From Sagittula sp048553715 (GTDB lineage: Bacteria > Pseudomonadota > Alphaproteobacteria > Rhodobacterales > Rhodobacteraceae): a stretch of 64,000 nt of DNA. Shown here piece after piece: positions 1 through 8,000 of this stretch. The DNA lies in the NCBI RefSeq assembly GCF_048553715.1, contig NZ_JBLZNC010000004.1:248001-312000 (forward strand), in the 5' to 3' direction. The position numbers were made by a program, and so were the translations under genes. The number at the start of each line of letters is the position of its first letter. Position 1 is the first letter of the stretch. Below the pieces are notes generated by a model. That model saw nothing but the letters and a program-made list of their open reading frames with translations. It was not told the DNA's origin and searched no databases.

Positions 1-2
1 TC

Positions 3-449
3 CTTGCCGCCCGCCGCATGTCCGTTGCGGACATTATGCGCGACCACTGGCAGACCTACGGGCGTGACTACTATTCCCGCCACGACTACGAGGCCGTGGA
101 CAAAACCGTGGCCGAAACCATCATGGCCGATCTCGCCGCCATCACGGCGCTCCCCGACGGCATCGAAAAAATCGACAGCTTCGCCTACACGGACCCCGTC
201 GACAACAGCCGCTCGGAAAATCAGGGCATGCGGGTCTTCTTCACATCCGGTGCCCGCGCCGTGATGCGTCTCTCCGGCACGGGGACCGAAGGCGCCACAA
301 TCCGGCTCTACCTGGAACAATACGAACCCGCCGACGGCCAGCTTGACCGCGAACCGCAACAGGCGCTCGCCCCCTTGATCGCGGCCATCGATGATCTGAC
401 CGATCTCAAGACCCGCACAGGCCGCGCAGGGCCCGACGTCATCACCTGA
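3..449 (+). CDS. pgm: Phosphoglucomutase, C-terminal part (gene starts before the window)
   Basis: This is the 3' end of a gene that starts upstream; the frame is open from base 3 (LAARRMSVADIM...) to TGA at 447-449, about 148 codons. The product is the alpha-D-glucose-phosphate-specific phosphoglucomutase, which interconverts glucose 1-phosphate and glucose 6-phosphate in the cytosol. The visible part matches the last domain of the family: a segment resembling HWQTYGRDYYSRHDYE, then the phosphate-binding loop RLSGTGTEGATIRLY, then a short helical tail. The catalytic serine and the metal site would lie in the missing N-terminal part. A GC-rich hairpin follows the stop. The family assignment is firm; whether the full gene is intact cannot be judged here. 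Confidence 0.9.
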   Translation, partial: LAARRMSVADIMRDHWQTYGRDYYSRHDYEAVDKTVAETIMADLAAITALPDGIEKIDSFAYTDPVDNSRSENQGMRVFFTSGARAVMRLSGTGTEGATIRLYLEQYEPADGQLDREPQQALAPLIAAIDDLTDLKTRTGRAGPDVIT

Positions 450-477
450 GCCGCGCGCTTTTTCTTGGGCAAAATAC

Positions 478-530
478 CTCGGGGGAGACCCCGCAGGGGG
501 CGGGGGCAGCGCCCCCTCCCACGGGGCTGG
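478..530. repeat. GC-rich intergenic repeat-like hairpin
   Basis: The intergenic DNA after pgm carries an A/T-rich start (TTGGGCAAAATACCTCGGGG), then runs of G and C that fold into a tight hairpin: GGGGGC at 502-507 and GCCCCC at 511-516 with a three-base loop. Sequences of the form AAAATAC-TCGGGGGAG followed by such a hairpin are, from memory, common between genes in Rhodobacteraceae. It may act as a terminator-like or REP-like element; there is no T tract after the stem. Confidence 0.4.
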
Positions 531-542
531 GGGCGAATCCTC

Positions 543-571
543 TTGCCATTCGCCCAAGCCTCGCTTATATC
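543..571 (+). promoter_or_regulatory. Sigma70-type promoter for the rimP-nusA-infB operon
   Basis: A -35 box TTGCCA (543-548) and a -10 box TATATC (566-571) are separated by 17 bases, giving a predicted start near 578 and a leader of about 95 nt before rimP. It is the only good promoter pair between pgm and rimP. Confidence 0.5.
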
Positions 572-590
572 GCCCTCAACAGCGAGGTGC

Positions 591-648
591 TGGGGCCGCA
601 GGGTCCAGCCCCACCGATAGTTTTAGCGGGCCGCTGGCCCGCTTTTTT
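591..648 (+). terminator. Leader hairpins with an intrinsic terminator before rimP
   Basis: Inside the predicted rimP leader an 8-bp perfect stem AGCGGGCC (625-632) / GGCCCGCT (636-643) is followed by six T residues (643-648), the form of a rho-independent terminator, yet it sits 25 bases before rimP and after the predicted promoter. A second stem, TGGGGC (591-596) / GCCCCA (608-613), precedes it. GGGCC at 593-597 could instead pair with GGCCC at 636-640, which would break the terminator. That is the layout of an attenuator, but it could also simply end pgm read-through. Confidence 0.55.
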
Positions 649-672
649 GTTTCTGCGCCCGAAAGGCCCGAC

Positions 673-1239
673 ATGAACCAGATGATCGCCAAAACAGGCA
701 TGGACAAGCGCATCGCCGAGATCGTGGCTCCGGTGATCGAAGACATGGGATTCGAGCTGATCCGCCTGCGTCTGCAGGGCGGGGAGACACCCCTGTTGCA
801 GATCATGGCGGAACGCCCCGGCGGCGGGATCCACGTCGATGAATGCGCCGAGATCTCCACCGCCGTGTCTGCCGTGCTCGACGTCGAAGACCCTATTTCC
901 GACCAGTACACCCTCGAGGTGGGCAGCCCCGGCATCGACCGTCCGCTCACCCGTCTCAAGGATTTCGACACCTACGAAGGCTATGAGGCCAAGATCGAGA
1001 CCGCCGAGATGATCGACGGGCGCAAACGCTTTCGCGGTGTGCTCGCCGGTGTGGAAAACGGCGAGGTGCTGATCAACCTCGACGAGGGGACCATCGGTCT
1101 GCAATTCGACTGGCTGGCCGACGCCAAGCTGGTCATGACCGACGAACTGGTCCGAGAAATGCTCAAGGCCCGCAAGGCCAGCGCTATTGACGAAACCAAA
1201 TACGACGACATCGAGGCCGAGGGGCCCGAGGAGGAGTAA
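673..1239 (+). CDS. rimP: Ribosome maturation factor RimP
   Basis: RimP (188 aa) binds the maturing 30S subunit and is needed for efficient assembly of its S12-containing region. The sequence shows the usual two parts: an N-terminal alpha/beta domain (about 1-90) with IAEIVAPVIEDMGFEL and the conserved VGSPGIDRPL segment, then an SH3-like domain (about 95-165), ending in an acidic tail. The ATG at 673 follows AAAGG; an internal ATG ten codons later (MDKRIAEI) is an alternative start. It is the first gene of rimP-nusA-ylxR-infB, with only 3 bases before nusA, so it is cotranscribed. The leader hairpins upstream suggest control of the whole operon, perhaps by NusA itself (inference). Confidence 0.95.
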   Translation: MNQMIAKTGMDKRIAEIVAPVIEDMGFELIRLRLQGGETPLLQIMAERPGGGIHVDECAEISTAVSAVLDVEDPISDQYTLEVGSPGIDRPLTRLKDFDTYEGYEAKIETAEMIDGRKRFRGVLAGVENGEVLINLDEGTIGLQFDWLADAKLVMTDELVREMLKARKASAIDETKYDDIEAEGPEEE

Positions 1240-1242
1240 GAG

Positions 1243-2862
1243 ATGGCAATCACATCCGCCAACCAGTTGGAGCTCCTGCAGACGGCCGAAGCCGTCGCGC
1301 GCGAGAAGATGATCGACCCGGGTCTGGTCGTGGAGGCGATGGAAGAATCGCTCGCCCGCGCGGCCAAATCCCGCTACGGCGCAGAGATGGACATTCGCGT
1401 CTCGATCGACCGCAAGACCGGTCGCGCGACCTTCACCCGGGTGCGCACCGTGGTCGAGGAAGAAGAGCTCGAAAACTATCAGGCGGAAATGACCGTCCAG
1501 CAGGCTAAGCAATACATGGCCGACCCGCAGATCGGCGACACCTACGTCGAAGAGGTCCCGCCGGTGGAGCTGGGCCGGATCGCGGCGCAGTCGGCCAAGC
1601 AGGTCATCCTGCAAAAGGTCCGCGAAGCAGAACGTGACCGCCAGTACGACGAATTCAAGGATCGCGCCGGCACCATCATCAATGGTCTGGTCAAGCGCGA
1701 GGAATACGGCAACGTCATCGTCGACGTGGGCCGTGGCGAAGGCATCCTGCGCCGCAACGAAAAGATCGGCCGCGAGGCGTATCGCCCCGGTGACCGCATC
1801 CGCTGCTACATCAAGGACGTGCGCCGCGAGACCCGTGGCCCGCAGATCTTCTTGTCGCGCACCGACCCGCAGTTCATGGCAGAGCTGTTCAAGATGGAAG
1901 TGCCGGAAATCTATGACGGCATCATCGAGATCAAGGCCGTGGCCCGTGACCCCGGTTCGCGCGCAAAGATCGGCGTGATCTCTTATGACGGCGGCATCGA
2001 CCCTGTCGGCGCCTGTGTCGGTATGCGCGGCTCGCGCGTGCAGGCCGTGGTCAACGAACTGCAGGGTGAAAAGATCGACATCATCCCGTGGAACGAGGAC
2101 ATGCCGACCTTCCTTGTGAACGCGCTGCAACCGGCCGAAGTGTCCAAGGTGGTTCTGGACGAAGACGCCGAACGCATCGAAGTCGTGGTGCCCGACGAAC
2201 AGCTGTCGCTGGCCATCGGCCGTCGCGGCCAGAACGTGCGACTGGCGTCGCAGCTGACCGGTCTCGACATCGACATCATGACCGAGGAAGAAGAATCCAA
2301 GCGTCGTCAGGCCGAATTCGAAGAGCGCACCAAGCTGTTCATGGACACGCTGGATCTTGACGAATTCTTTGCCCAGCTTCTGGTGTCGGAAGGCTTTACC
2401 AACCTCGAAGAGGTGGCCTACGTCGAAGTGGACGAACTGCTGGTCATTGATGGTGTTGACGACAGCACCGCCGAAGAGCTTCAGACCCGTGCCCGCGAAT
2501 ACCTCGAAGAGCAGGCGCGCAAGGCGCTGGCCCGCGCGCAGGAACTGGGTGTCGACGAAAGCCTGATCAACTTCGAAGGCCTGACCCCGCAGATGGTCGA
2601 AGCTCTGGCAGAGGACGGTGTTCTCTCGCTTGAGGATTTCGCAACCTGCGCGGACTGGGAACTGGCCGGTGGCTGGACCACCGTTGACGGCCAGCGCCAG
2701 AAGGACGACGGCCTGCTGGAGAAATTCGGCATCGATCTGGCCGAAGCGCAAAACATGGTGATGACCGCCCGCGTTCTGCTGGGCTGGGTTGACCCCGATG
2801 ATCTGGTGACCGAGGCCGAGGAAGACGACGCCGAAGCCCAGACCGAAGAAGCCGAGGAGTAA
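1243..2862 (+). CDS. nusA: Transcription termination/antitermination factor NusA
   Basis: NusA (539 aa) binds RNA polymerase and nascent RNA and modulates pausing, termination and antitermination. Visible parts in order: the N-terminal polymerase-binding domain (1 to about 130), an S1 domain beginning near VKREEYGNVIVDVGRGEGIL, two KH domains, the second with the GRRGQNVRLASQLTG loop near residue 325, then C-terminal helical repeats (about 365-500) and a strongly acidic tail ending EEAEE. The length suits a proteobacterial NusA with the C-terminal repeats. The ATG at 1243 follows GAGGAG at the end of rimP. The next gene starts 4 bases after the stop. Confidence 0.97.
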   Translation: MAITSANQLELLQTAEAVAREKMIDPGLVVEAMEESLARAAKSRYGAEMDIRVSIDRKTGRATFTRVRTVVEEEELENYQAEMTVQQAKQYMADPQIGDTYVEEVPPVELGRIAAQSAKQVILQKVREAERDRQYDEFKDRAGTIINGLVKREEYGNVIVDVGRGEGILRRNEKIGREAYRPGDRIRCYIKDVRRETRGPQIFLSRTDPQFMAELFKMEVPEIYDGIIEIKAVARDPGSRAKIGVISYDGGIDPVGACVGMRGSRVQAVVNELQGEKIDIIPWNEDMPTFLVNALQPAEVSKVVLDEDAERIEVVVPDEQLSLAIGRRGQNVRLASQLTGLDIDIMTEEEESKRRQAEFEERTKLFMDTLDLDEFFAQLLVSEGFTNLEEVAYVEVDELLVIDGVDDSTAEELQTRAREYLEEQARKALARAQELGVDESLINFEGLTPQMVEALAEDGVLSLEDFATCADWELAGGWTTVDGQRQKDDGLLEKFGIDLAEAQNMVMTARVLLGWVDPDDLVTEAEEDDAEAQTEEAEE

Positions 2863-2866
2863 GCGA

Positions 2867-3514
2867 TTGACCCGAGGGGGCCGCGACCATACCCGCGAGG
2901 ACGGGCCGGAACGGAAGTGCCTCGCCACCGGCGAGGTACAACCCAAAACCGGCCTGATCCGTTTTGTCGTTGGGCCCGAGGGACAAATCGTTCCTGATCT
3001 GGCTGGAAAACTGCCGGGAAGAGGCCTATATGTCTCTTCCGAACGGACTGCGCTTGACAAGGCGGCAAAGAAAAACCTCTTTGCGCGTGGGGCAAAGCAG
3101 CCGGTTCAGGTCCCCGAGGGGCTATCGGATCTTCTGGAACAGATGTTGGCCAAACGGGTGATCGAACTGATCTCTCTGGCTCGGAAGTCCGGCGAGGCGG
3201 TTGCGGGGTATGAAAAAGTCAAAGGCTGGCTCCAGACGGAGGAGGCCACTGTCCTTATTCAGGCCGAAGACGGTTCTGGCCGGGGCAAGACGAAACTCAG
3301 CACGCCGTATGGCGGGCGATATATCGGTTGGCTGACGGCCGATGAATTGGGATCGGCCTTTGGTCGACAAACAGTGATACACGCTGCGCTTGGCACTGGC
3401 GGACTCGTTCCGCGTATTGTAGAGGATGCCATGCGTTTGAAGGGACTCCGAGGTCCGTCGCAACCGGCGACGACATCGGGTGATCGCGGCGGCAAGATCC
3501 GCCGGAAAGGATGA
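2867..3514 (+). CDS. YlxR (DUF448) / L7Ae-like RNA-binding protein
   Basis: This 215-aa protein joins two RNA-binding folds. Residues 1 to about 95 match the YlxR/DUF448 family (ERKCLATGEVQPKTGLIRFVV, then LPGRGLYVS). Residues about 100-190 look like the L7Ae/L30e fold, with VIELISLARKSGEAVAGYEKV typical of its first helix. The C-terminus is basic (GGKIRRKG). YlxR proteins are usually encoded between nusA and infB, and the fused L7Ae-like part is usual in alphaproteobacteria. The best start is TTG at 2867, with GAGGAG 7 bases upstream inside the end of nusA; no ATG lies nearby. The exact role is not settled; RNA or nucleoid binding in the translation operon is the likely area. Confidence 0.85.
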   Translation: MTRGGRDHTREDGPERKCLATGEVQPKTGLIRFVVGPEGQIVPDLAGKLPGRGLYVSSERTALDKAAKKNLFARGAKQPVQVPEGLSDLLEQMLAKRVIELISLARKSGEAVAGYEKVKGWLQTEEATVLIQAEDGSGRGKTKLSTPYGGRYIGWLTADELGSAFGRQTVIHAALGTGGLVPRIVEDAMRLKGLRGPSQPATTSGDRGGKIRRKG

Positions 3515-3523
3515 AGACGTTTT

Positions 3524-6028
3524 ATGAGCGATAACGACGGCAAAAAAACTCTGGGTGTTCGTGGTGGTGGCGGCCGATCCGGCAACGTGAAGCAAAGCTT
3601 CTCCCATGGGCGCACCAAGAACGTCGTGGTGGAAACCAAGCGCAAGCGCGTTGTGGTGCCCAAGCCGGGTGCCGGCGCAGGCGCAGGTAAGGGCGGCCAA
3701 GTTGGCGGCTCTGGCGCGAAGCGTCCCGCGGGCATTTCCGATGCGGAAATGGAACGCCGCCTGAAGGCGCTGCAGGCCGCAAAGGCCCGCGAGGCCGAAG
3801 AAGCCGCGAAACGCGAGGCCGACGAAAAGGCGCGCGCCGAAGAGCGTGACCGCCTGCGGGCCGAAAAAGAGCAAAAGGAACGCGAACAGCGCGAAGCCGA
3901 AGAGCGTCTCAAGGCCAAGGCCGAAGAGGAAGAGCGCATCGCGCGCGAAGCCCGCGAAGCTGAAGAGAAAAAGGCCAAGGCCGCTGCAGCAGCTGCTGCG
4001 CAGCCCGCGCCCGAGGACGCCGCCCGCAAGGCGCCGCGCGGACCTGACGCCAAGCCGGGCAATGCGCCCCGTCGTGACAACGATGACGACCGTGGCCGTG
4101 GCCGTGGTGGCAACAAGGACGGCAACCGCCGGTCCGGCAAGCTGACGCTGAACCAGGCTCTGTCCGGTGGCGAAGGCGGCCGTCAGAAATCCATGGCCGC
4201 GATGAAGCGCAAGCAAGAGCGCGCGCGTCAAAAGGCGATGGGTGGCACGCAGCAGCGTGAAAAGGTTGTTCGTGACGTCAAACTGCCCGAGGCGATCACC
4301 GTCGCCGAGCTGGCAAACCGTATGGCAGAACGCGTCGGTGACGTGGTTAAGGCCCTGATGACAAACGGCATCATGGCGACCCAGAACCAGACGATTGACG
4401 CCGATACAGCGGAACTGATCATCGAGGAATTCGGCCACAAGGTTGTCCGTGTCTCTGACGCCGACGTTGAAGACGTCATTCAGGCGGTCGAAGACAAGGA
4501 AGAAGACCTGCAGCCGCGTCCGCCGGTCATCACCATCATGGGCCACGTCGACCACGGGAAAACCTCGTTGCTCGACGCGATTCGCCAGACCAATGTGACC
4601 TCGGGCGAAGCCGGCGGCATCACCCAGCACATCGGCGCCTATCAGGTGAAAACGAAGGACGGTCAGGTTCTGTCGTTCCTCGACACACCGGGTCACGCGG
4701 CCTTTACGTCCATGCGTTCGCGCGGTGCTCAGGTCACGGATATCGTGGTTCTGGTTGTCGCGGCAGATGACGCCGTGATGCCGCAGACGATCGAGGCGAT
4801 CAACCACGCCAAAGCGGCCAAAGTGCCGATGATCGTGGCGATCAACAAGATCGACAAACCCTCTGCGAACCCGACCAAGGTGCGCACGGATCTTCTGCAA
4901 CACGAAGTGATCGTTGAAGAAATGTCCGGTGAAGTGCAGGACGTCGAAGTGTCGGCGCACACCGGTCAGGGTCTGGATCAACTGCTGGAGGCCATCGCGC
5001 TTCAGGCGGAACTTCTGGAACTCAAAGCCAACCCCGACCGCCCCGCCGAAGGCGCGGTGATCGAGGCGCAGCTTGACGTGGGTCGCGGCCCCGTTGCGAC
5101 GGTTCTGGTTCAGCGCGGTACGCTGCGTCAGGGTGATATCTTTGTTGTGGGTGAGCAGTACGGTAAGGTCCGTGCGCTGATCAACGACAAGGGCGAGCGC
5201 GTCAAAGAGGCCGGCCCGTCCGTCCCCGTCGAGGTGCTTGGCCTGAACGGCACGCCCGAGGCCGGTGACGTGCTGAACGTGACCGAAACCGATGCGCAGG
5301 CGCGTGAGATCGCGGAATACCGTGCCCATGCGGCCAAGGAAAAGCGCGCGGCTGCCGGTGCGGCCACAACGCTCGACCAACTGCTGCAAAAGGCCAAGGA
5401 AGACGAGAACGTCTCGGAGCTGCCCATTCTGGTCAAATCCGACGTTCAGGGCTCTGCCGAGGCGATCACTCAGGCGATGGAAAAGATCGGCAACGACGAG
5501 GTCCGCGTGCGCGTTCTGCACTCTGGCGTCGGCGCGATCACCGAAACCGACGTTGGCCTTGCCGAAGCATCGGGTTGCCCGGTCATCGGCTTCAACGTCC
5601 GCGCCAATGCGCCGGCCCGTAATGCAGCCAACCAGAAGGGCGTGGAAATCCGTTACTATTCGGTGATCTACGATCTGGTGGACGACGTGAAGAAAGCGGC
5701 CTCCGGTCTGCTGTCCAACGAGGTCCGCGAGAACTTCATCGGCTATGCCAACATCAAAGAGGTCTTCAAGGTCTCGAACGTGGGCAAGGTCGCGGGCTGT
5801 CTGGTCACCGAAGGCGTCGCACGTCGTTCCGCAGGTGTTCGCCTGCTGCGCGACAACGTCGTGATCCACGAGGGCACGCTGAAAACGCTAAAGCGCTTCA
5901 AGGACGAAGTGGCAGAGGTTCAGTCGGGTCAGGAATGCGGTATGGCGTTCGAGAACTACGACGACATCCGCGCAGGCGACGTGATCGAAATCTTCGAACG
6001 CGAAGAGATCAAGCGCACGCTGGACTAA
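3524..6028 (+). CDS. infB: Translation initiation factor IF-2
   Basis: IF-2 (834 aa) is the GTPase that brings initiator fMet-tRNA to the 30S subunit and promotes subunit joining. Residues about 65-165 form a charged, Ala/Glu/Lys/Arg-rich helical region, followed by a Gly/Arg-rich linker and an IF2 N-terminal domain near 250-300. The G domain carries G1 GHVDHGKT (about 339-346), G3 DTPGH (about 385) and G4 NKID (about 441). Domains II to IV follow, including the C-terminal tRNA-binding domain ending ...EREEIKRTLD. Its length is normal for alphaproteobacteria. It is the last gene of the nusA operon; a strong terminator follows. Confidence 0.97.
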   Translation: MSDNDGKKTLGVRGGGGRSGNVKQSFSHGRTKNVVVETKRKRVVVPKPGAGAGAGKGGQVGGSGAKRPAGISDAEMERRLKALQAAKAREAEEAAKREADEKARAEERDRLRAEKEQKEREQREAEERLKAKAEEEERIAREAREAEEKKAKAAAAAAAQPAPEDAARKAPRGPDAKPGNAPRRDNDDDRGRGRGGNKDGNRRSGKLTLNQALSGGEGGRQKSMAAMKRKQERARQKAMGGTQQREKVVRDVKLPEAITVAELANRMAERVGDVVKALMTNGIMATQNQTIDADTAELIIEEFGHKVVRVSDADVEDVIQAVEDKEEDLQPRPPVITIMGHVDHGKTSLLDAIRQTNVTSGEAGGITQHIGAYQVKTKDGQVLSFLDTPGHAAFTSMRSRGAQVTDIVVLVVAADDAVMPQTIEAINHAKAAKVPMIVAINKIDKPSANPTKVRTDLLQHEVIVEEMSGEVQDVEVSAHTGQGLDQLLEAIALQAELLELKANPDRPAEGAVIEAQLDVGRGPVATVLVQRGTLRQGDIFVVGEQYGKVRALINDKGERVKEAGPSVPVEVLGLNGTPEAGDVLNVTETDAQAREIAEYRAHAAKEKRAAAGAATTLDQLLQKAKEDENVSELPILVKSDVQGSAEAITQAMEKIGNDEVRVRVLHSGVGAITETDVGLAEASGCPVIGFNVRANAPARNAANQKGVEIRYYSVIYDLVDDVKKAASGLLSNEVRENFIGYANIKEVFKVSNVGKVAGCLVTEGVARRSAGVRLLRDNVVIHEGTLKTLKRFKDEVAEVQSGQECGMAFENYDDIRAGDVIEIFEREEIKRTLD

Positions 6029-6051
6029 GCGTCGCTTGTCCAAGGAAATCA

Positions 6052-6085
6052 AAGGCCGCCCCGGTGATCCGTGGCGGCCTTTTTT
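6052..6085 (+). terminator. Terminator of the rimP-infB operon
   Basis: A 9-bp perfect stem AAGGCCGCC (6052-6060) / GGCGGCCTT (6073-6081) runs into T6, 24 bases after the infB stop. Confidence 0.85.
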
Positions 6086-6144
6086 ATTGCGCCGGGGGAG
6101 GACAGGCGTGTCGTACAGAGCGGGACAGGGTGCGACGAGAGCAT

Positions 6145-6170
6145 AAAAAAGCCCGCGCGATGGCGCAGGC
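6145..6170 (-). terminator. Terminator of the 42-aa small gene
   Basis: Read on the minus strand, GCCTGCGC and GCGCGGGC pair (one G-T pair) and are followed by six T residues (6150-6145). It lies 27 bases after the stop codon of the small gene at 6197-6325. Confidence 0.75.
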
Positions 6171-6196
6171 GGTACTATCAGACGCTATTTTGGCGA

Positions 6197-6325
6197 TCAG
6201 GCGCTAACAGGACGACCTGCATAAACCGAAGAGCCGACACGGACTGTCATGCGACCATCCGGCAGGATCTTTTCCATGATTCCCTGAACTGCCACGTGGT
6301 TGCCGATTAAAATTGTTTTCAACAT
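6197..6325 (-). CDS. Small 42-residue protein of unknown function
   Basis: A 43-codon frame (ATG at 6325, TGA ending at 6197) encodes a 42-aa protein beginning MLKTILIGNHVAVQGIMEKI and ending VYAGRPVSA. A clear ribosome-binding sequence GGGAGG lies about 9 bases before the ATG, and an intrinsic terminator lies 27 bases after the stop, so the unit looks like a complete small gene. The sequence alternates hydrophobic and polar residues like a small beta-barrel: VAVQG, then LPDGRMTVRVG, then VYAGRPV. This resembles the core strands of OB- or SH3-like RNA-binding folds such as IF-1, but that is only an impression. No membrane segment, no cysteines. I recall similar short proteins in other Rhodobacteraceae but cannot name a function. 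Confidence 0.7.
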   Translation of the reverse strand: MLKTILIGNHVAVQGIMEKILPDGRMTVRVGSSVYAGRPVSA

Positions 6326-6643
6326 GACCCTATCCCTCCCAAGGTGTTGATTGGGACATGTTACTCTGACGGGGAATTTTGTACACTGTATAACTGTGTA
6401 TAAATTTTCACATTTCCCGTTGAAATTTTAATCAATCGCCGACTTCTACCCGAATCTCCGGCTTTTCGATGGGTTGAATGTTGACGTTTGCTACGTCCGC
6501 GTCAGCTTGAGTGATTCGGGAGTGCGGCTGCTTCACTGTAAAACGCCGCCGATTTCCGGATGTGGCGCCACCTGCGCACTTTGGACCGAAAGTGCCCGTT
6601 CAGACGCAGTGCCACGTCCAAACTAACAGGAGCCCTGAAGGCA
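6326..6643. other. Intergenic region upstream of the small gene
   Basis: No gene is seen in these 318 bases. The part next to the small gene (about 6375-6435) is markedly A/T-rich for this genome and probably holds its promoter. It includes TACAC (6382-6386) and GTGTA (6396-6400) as an inverted repeat around TGTATAACT. Further on, GCACTTT (6576-6582) and AAAGTGC (6589-6595) form a 7-bp hairpin without a T tract. Confidence 0.5.
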
Positions 6644-6678
6644 AATAAGCCGCTAAGACCATGTCTCAGCGGCTTATT
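6644..6678 (-). terminator. Terminator of tRNA-Leu
   Basis: An 11-bp perfect inverted repeat, AATAAGCCGCT (6644-6654) and AGCGGCTTATT (6668-6678), lies directly after the CCA end of the tRNA gene on the minus strand. The loop can form four more pairs (AGAC/GTCT). Confidence 0.75.
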
Positions 6679-6679
6679 A

Positions 6680-6766
6680 TGGTGCCCAGAAGAGGACTCG
6701 AACCTCCACGGCCGTTAGGCCACTGGTACCTGAAACCAGCGCGTCTACCAATTCCGCCATCTGGGC
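6680..6766 (-). tRNA. tRNA-Leu (anticodon CAG)
   Basis: An 87-nt tRNA gene on the minus strand. The acceptor stem is GCCCAGA / TCTGGGC, followed by discriminator A and an encoded CCA. The anticodon arm is CTGGT-TTCAGGT-ACCAG, giving anticodon CAG. A long variable arm (GGCCTAACGGCC) is present and the T-loop is GGTTCGAGTCC. The long variable arm and A73 fit leucine. CAG reads CTG, the dominant leucine codon in this GC-rich genome. Confidence 0.96.
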
Positions 6767-6785
6767 ACTGGAGTTGGTGGAGCGG

Positions 6786-6814
6786 TGTCTAAGGTTATGC
6801 GCGGGGGGTGTCAA
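6786..6814 (-). promoter_or_regulatory. Promoter of tRNA-Leu
   Basis: On the minus strand a consensus -35 box TTGACA (6814-6809) is followed after 17 bases by TAGACA (6791-6786). The predicted start is about a dozen bases before the tRNA 5' end at 6766. Confidence 0.7.
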
Positions 6815-6979
6815 CGCGATTTTCTCAAAAAAATGACAGTCGAAGAAATTCTTTTTGCAGCGGGTTTTGGCCCCTCGATAAGGGGCAGCAAACAGGTCCG
6901 GAAAATCGCGTCAAACGGCCATCTTGCCCCGCAGCGCACATGGCCCTAAACCTGCACCAAAGGCGCAAAGGAGACGCAT

Positions 6980-7960
6980 ATGTCCAAGCTCGTCACCATC
7001 TACGGCGGTTCCGGTTTTGTCGGTCGCTACATTGCCCGTCGCATGGCCCGTGATGGCTGGCGTGTGCGGGTCGCCGTTCGCCGCCCGAACGAGGCGATTT
7101 TTGTCAAACCCTACGGTGTCGTGGGCCAGGTCGAGCCGGTGTTTTGCAACATCCGCGACGACAGCTCTGTGCGCGCGGCCATGCTGGGCGCAGACGCGGT
7201 TGTAAATTGCGTCGGCACGTTTGAGGCCAGCGGCAAGAACAACTTTGACGCGGTGCAGGACGAAGGCGCGGAACGGATCGCGCGGATCGCGGCAGAGCAG
7301 GGCATTGCACATATGGTGCACCTGTCGGCCATCGGCGCGGACGCATCGTCTGATAGCGGCTATGCCAGCTCCAAAGCCGCAGGCGAGGCTGGCGTGCTGC
7401 AGCATATGCCGGATGCGATGATCCTGCGGCCCTCTGTGGTCTTCGGGACCGAAGATGCGTTTTTCAACCGTTTTGCGACCATGACTCGGTTTAGCCCGTT
7501 CCTGCCGGTCGTCGGCGGCAGCACCAAGTTCCAGCCGGTCTATGTGGATGATGTGGCACAGGCGGCGTGTCTGGGGATCAAGGGGCAGGCCAGCGGGATC
7601 TATGAGCTCGGCGGCCCGGATGTTGCGACCTTCCGCGCCTTGATGGAACAGATGCTGGGTGTGATCCGGCGGCGCAAGCTGATCGTAAATATCCCCTTCG
7701 CTGCGGCGCGTGCGCTGGCTTGGGTCATGGGGATCGTGGACACACTGACGCTTGGCCTTGTCCCACAGCAGATCACGGCAGATCAGGTGATCCAGCTTCA
7801 GTCCGACAATGTGGTCGCTGGGGGGGCCAAGGGCTTTGCCGATCTGGGGATTCAGCCGACGGCAATCGCGGCGGTGCTGCCGGATTATCTGTGGCGCTTT
7901 CGCCCATCGGGGCAATACAACGCGATCAAGGAATCAGCCAAGAACCTTCGGACACACTAA
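6980..7960 (+). CDS. Complex I NDUFA9-like SDR-family NAD(P)-binding protein
   Basis: A 326-aa atypical short-chain dehydrogenase/reductase. The N-terminus carries the nucleotide-binding loop GGSGFVGRYIARR (from residue 9), and the order of strands follows an extended SDR. The usual YxxxK pair is weak: the segment SDSGYASSKAAGE gives a Y-x3-K in the expected place. The C-terminal half has hydrophobic stretches, including LAWVMGIVDTLTLGLVP. It fits the NDUFA9/39-kDa complex I subunit family of alphaproteobacteria, where it may aid complex I assembly or quinone metabolism; that role is from family knowledge. The ATG at 6980 follows AAAGGAG. A terminator follows closely. Confidence 0.85.
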   Translation: MSKLVTIYGGSGFVGRYIARRMARDGWRVRVAVRRPNEAIFVKPYGVVGQVEPVFCNIRDDSSVRAAMLGADAVVNCVGTFEASGKNNFDAVQDEGAERIARIAAEQGIAHMVHLSAIGADASSDSGYASSKAAGEAGVLQHMPDAMILRPSVVFGTEDAFFNRFATMTRFSPFLPVVGGSTKFQPVYVDDVAQAACLGIKGQASGIYELGGPDVATFRALMEQMLGVIRRRKLIVNIPFAAARALAWVMGIVDTLTLGLVPQQITADQVIQLQSDNVVAGGAKGFADLGIQPTAIAAVLPDYLWRFRPSGQYNAIKESAKNLRTH

Positions 7961-7972
7961 GCCCGAGACAGC

Positions 7973-8000
7973 AAAACCCCCGCATCTGGCGGGGGTTTTT
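7973..8000 (+). terminator. Terminator after the NDUFA9-like gene
   Basis: CCCCCGC (7977-7983) and GCGGGGG (7989-7995) form a stem flanked by A4 and T5. It overlaps the last bases of the convergent DUF6455 gene, so it may serve both strands. Confidence 0.8.

Noticed and set aside
450..540. A small gene between pgm and rimP
   Set aside because: The sequence is a GC-rich hairpin repeat with no start codon and ribosome site together.
565..3060. Long open frame antisense to rimP, nusA and ylxR
   Set aside because: GC-rich codon use of the plus-strand genes opens the opposite frame; the translation has no recognisable domain and the plus-strand genes are certain.
3122..5869. Long open frame antisense to infB
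   Set aside because: Same cause; low-complexity product rich in His, Gly and Leu, no ribosome site, fully covered by infB.
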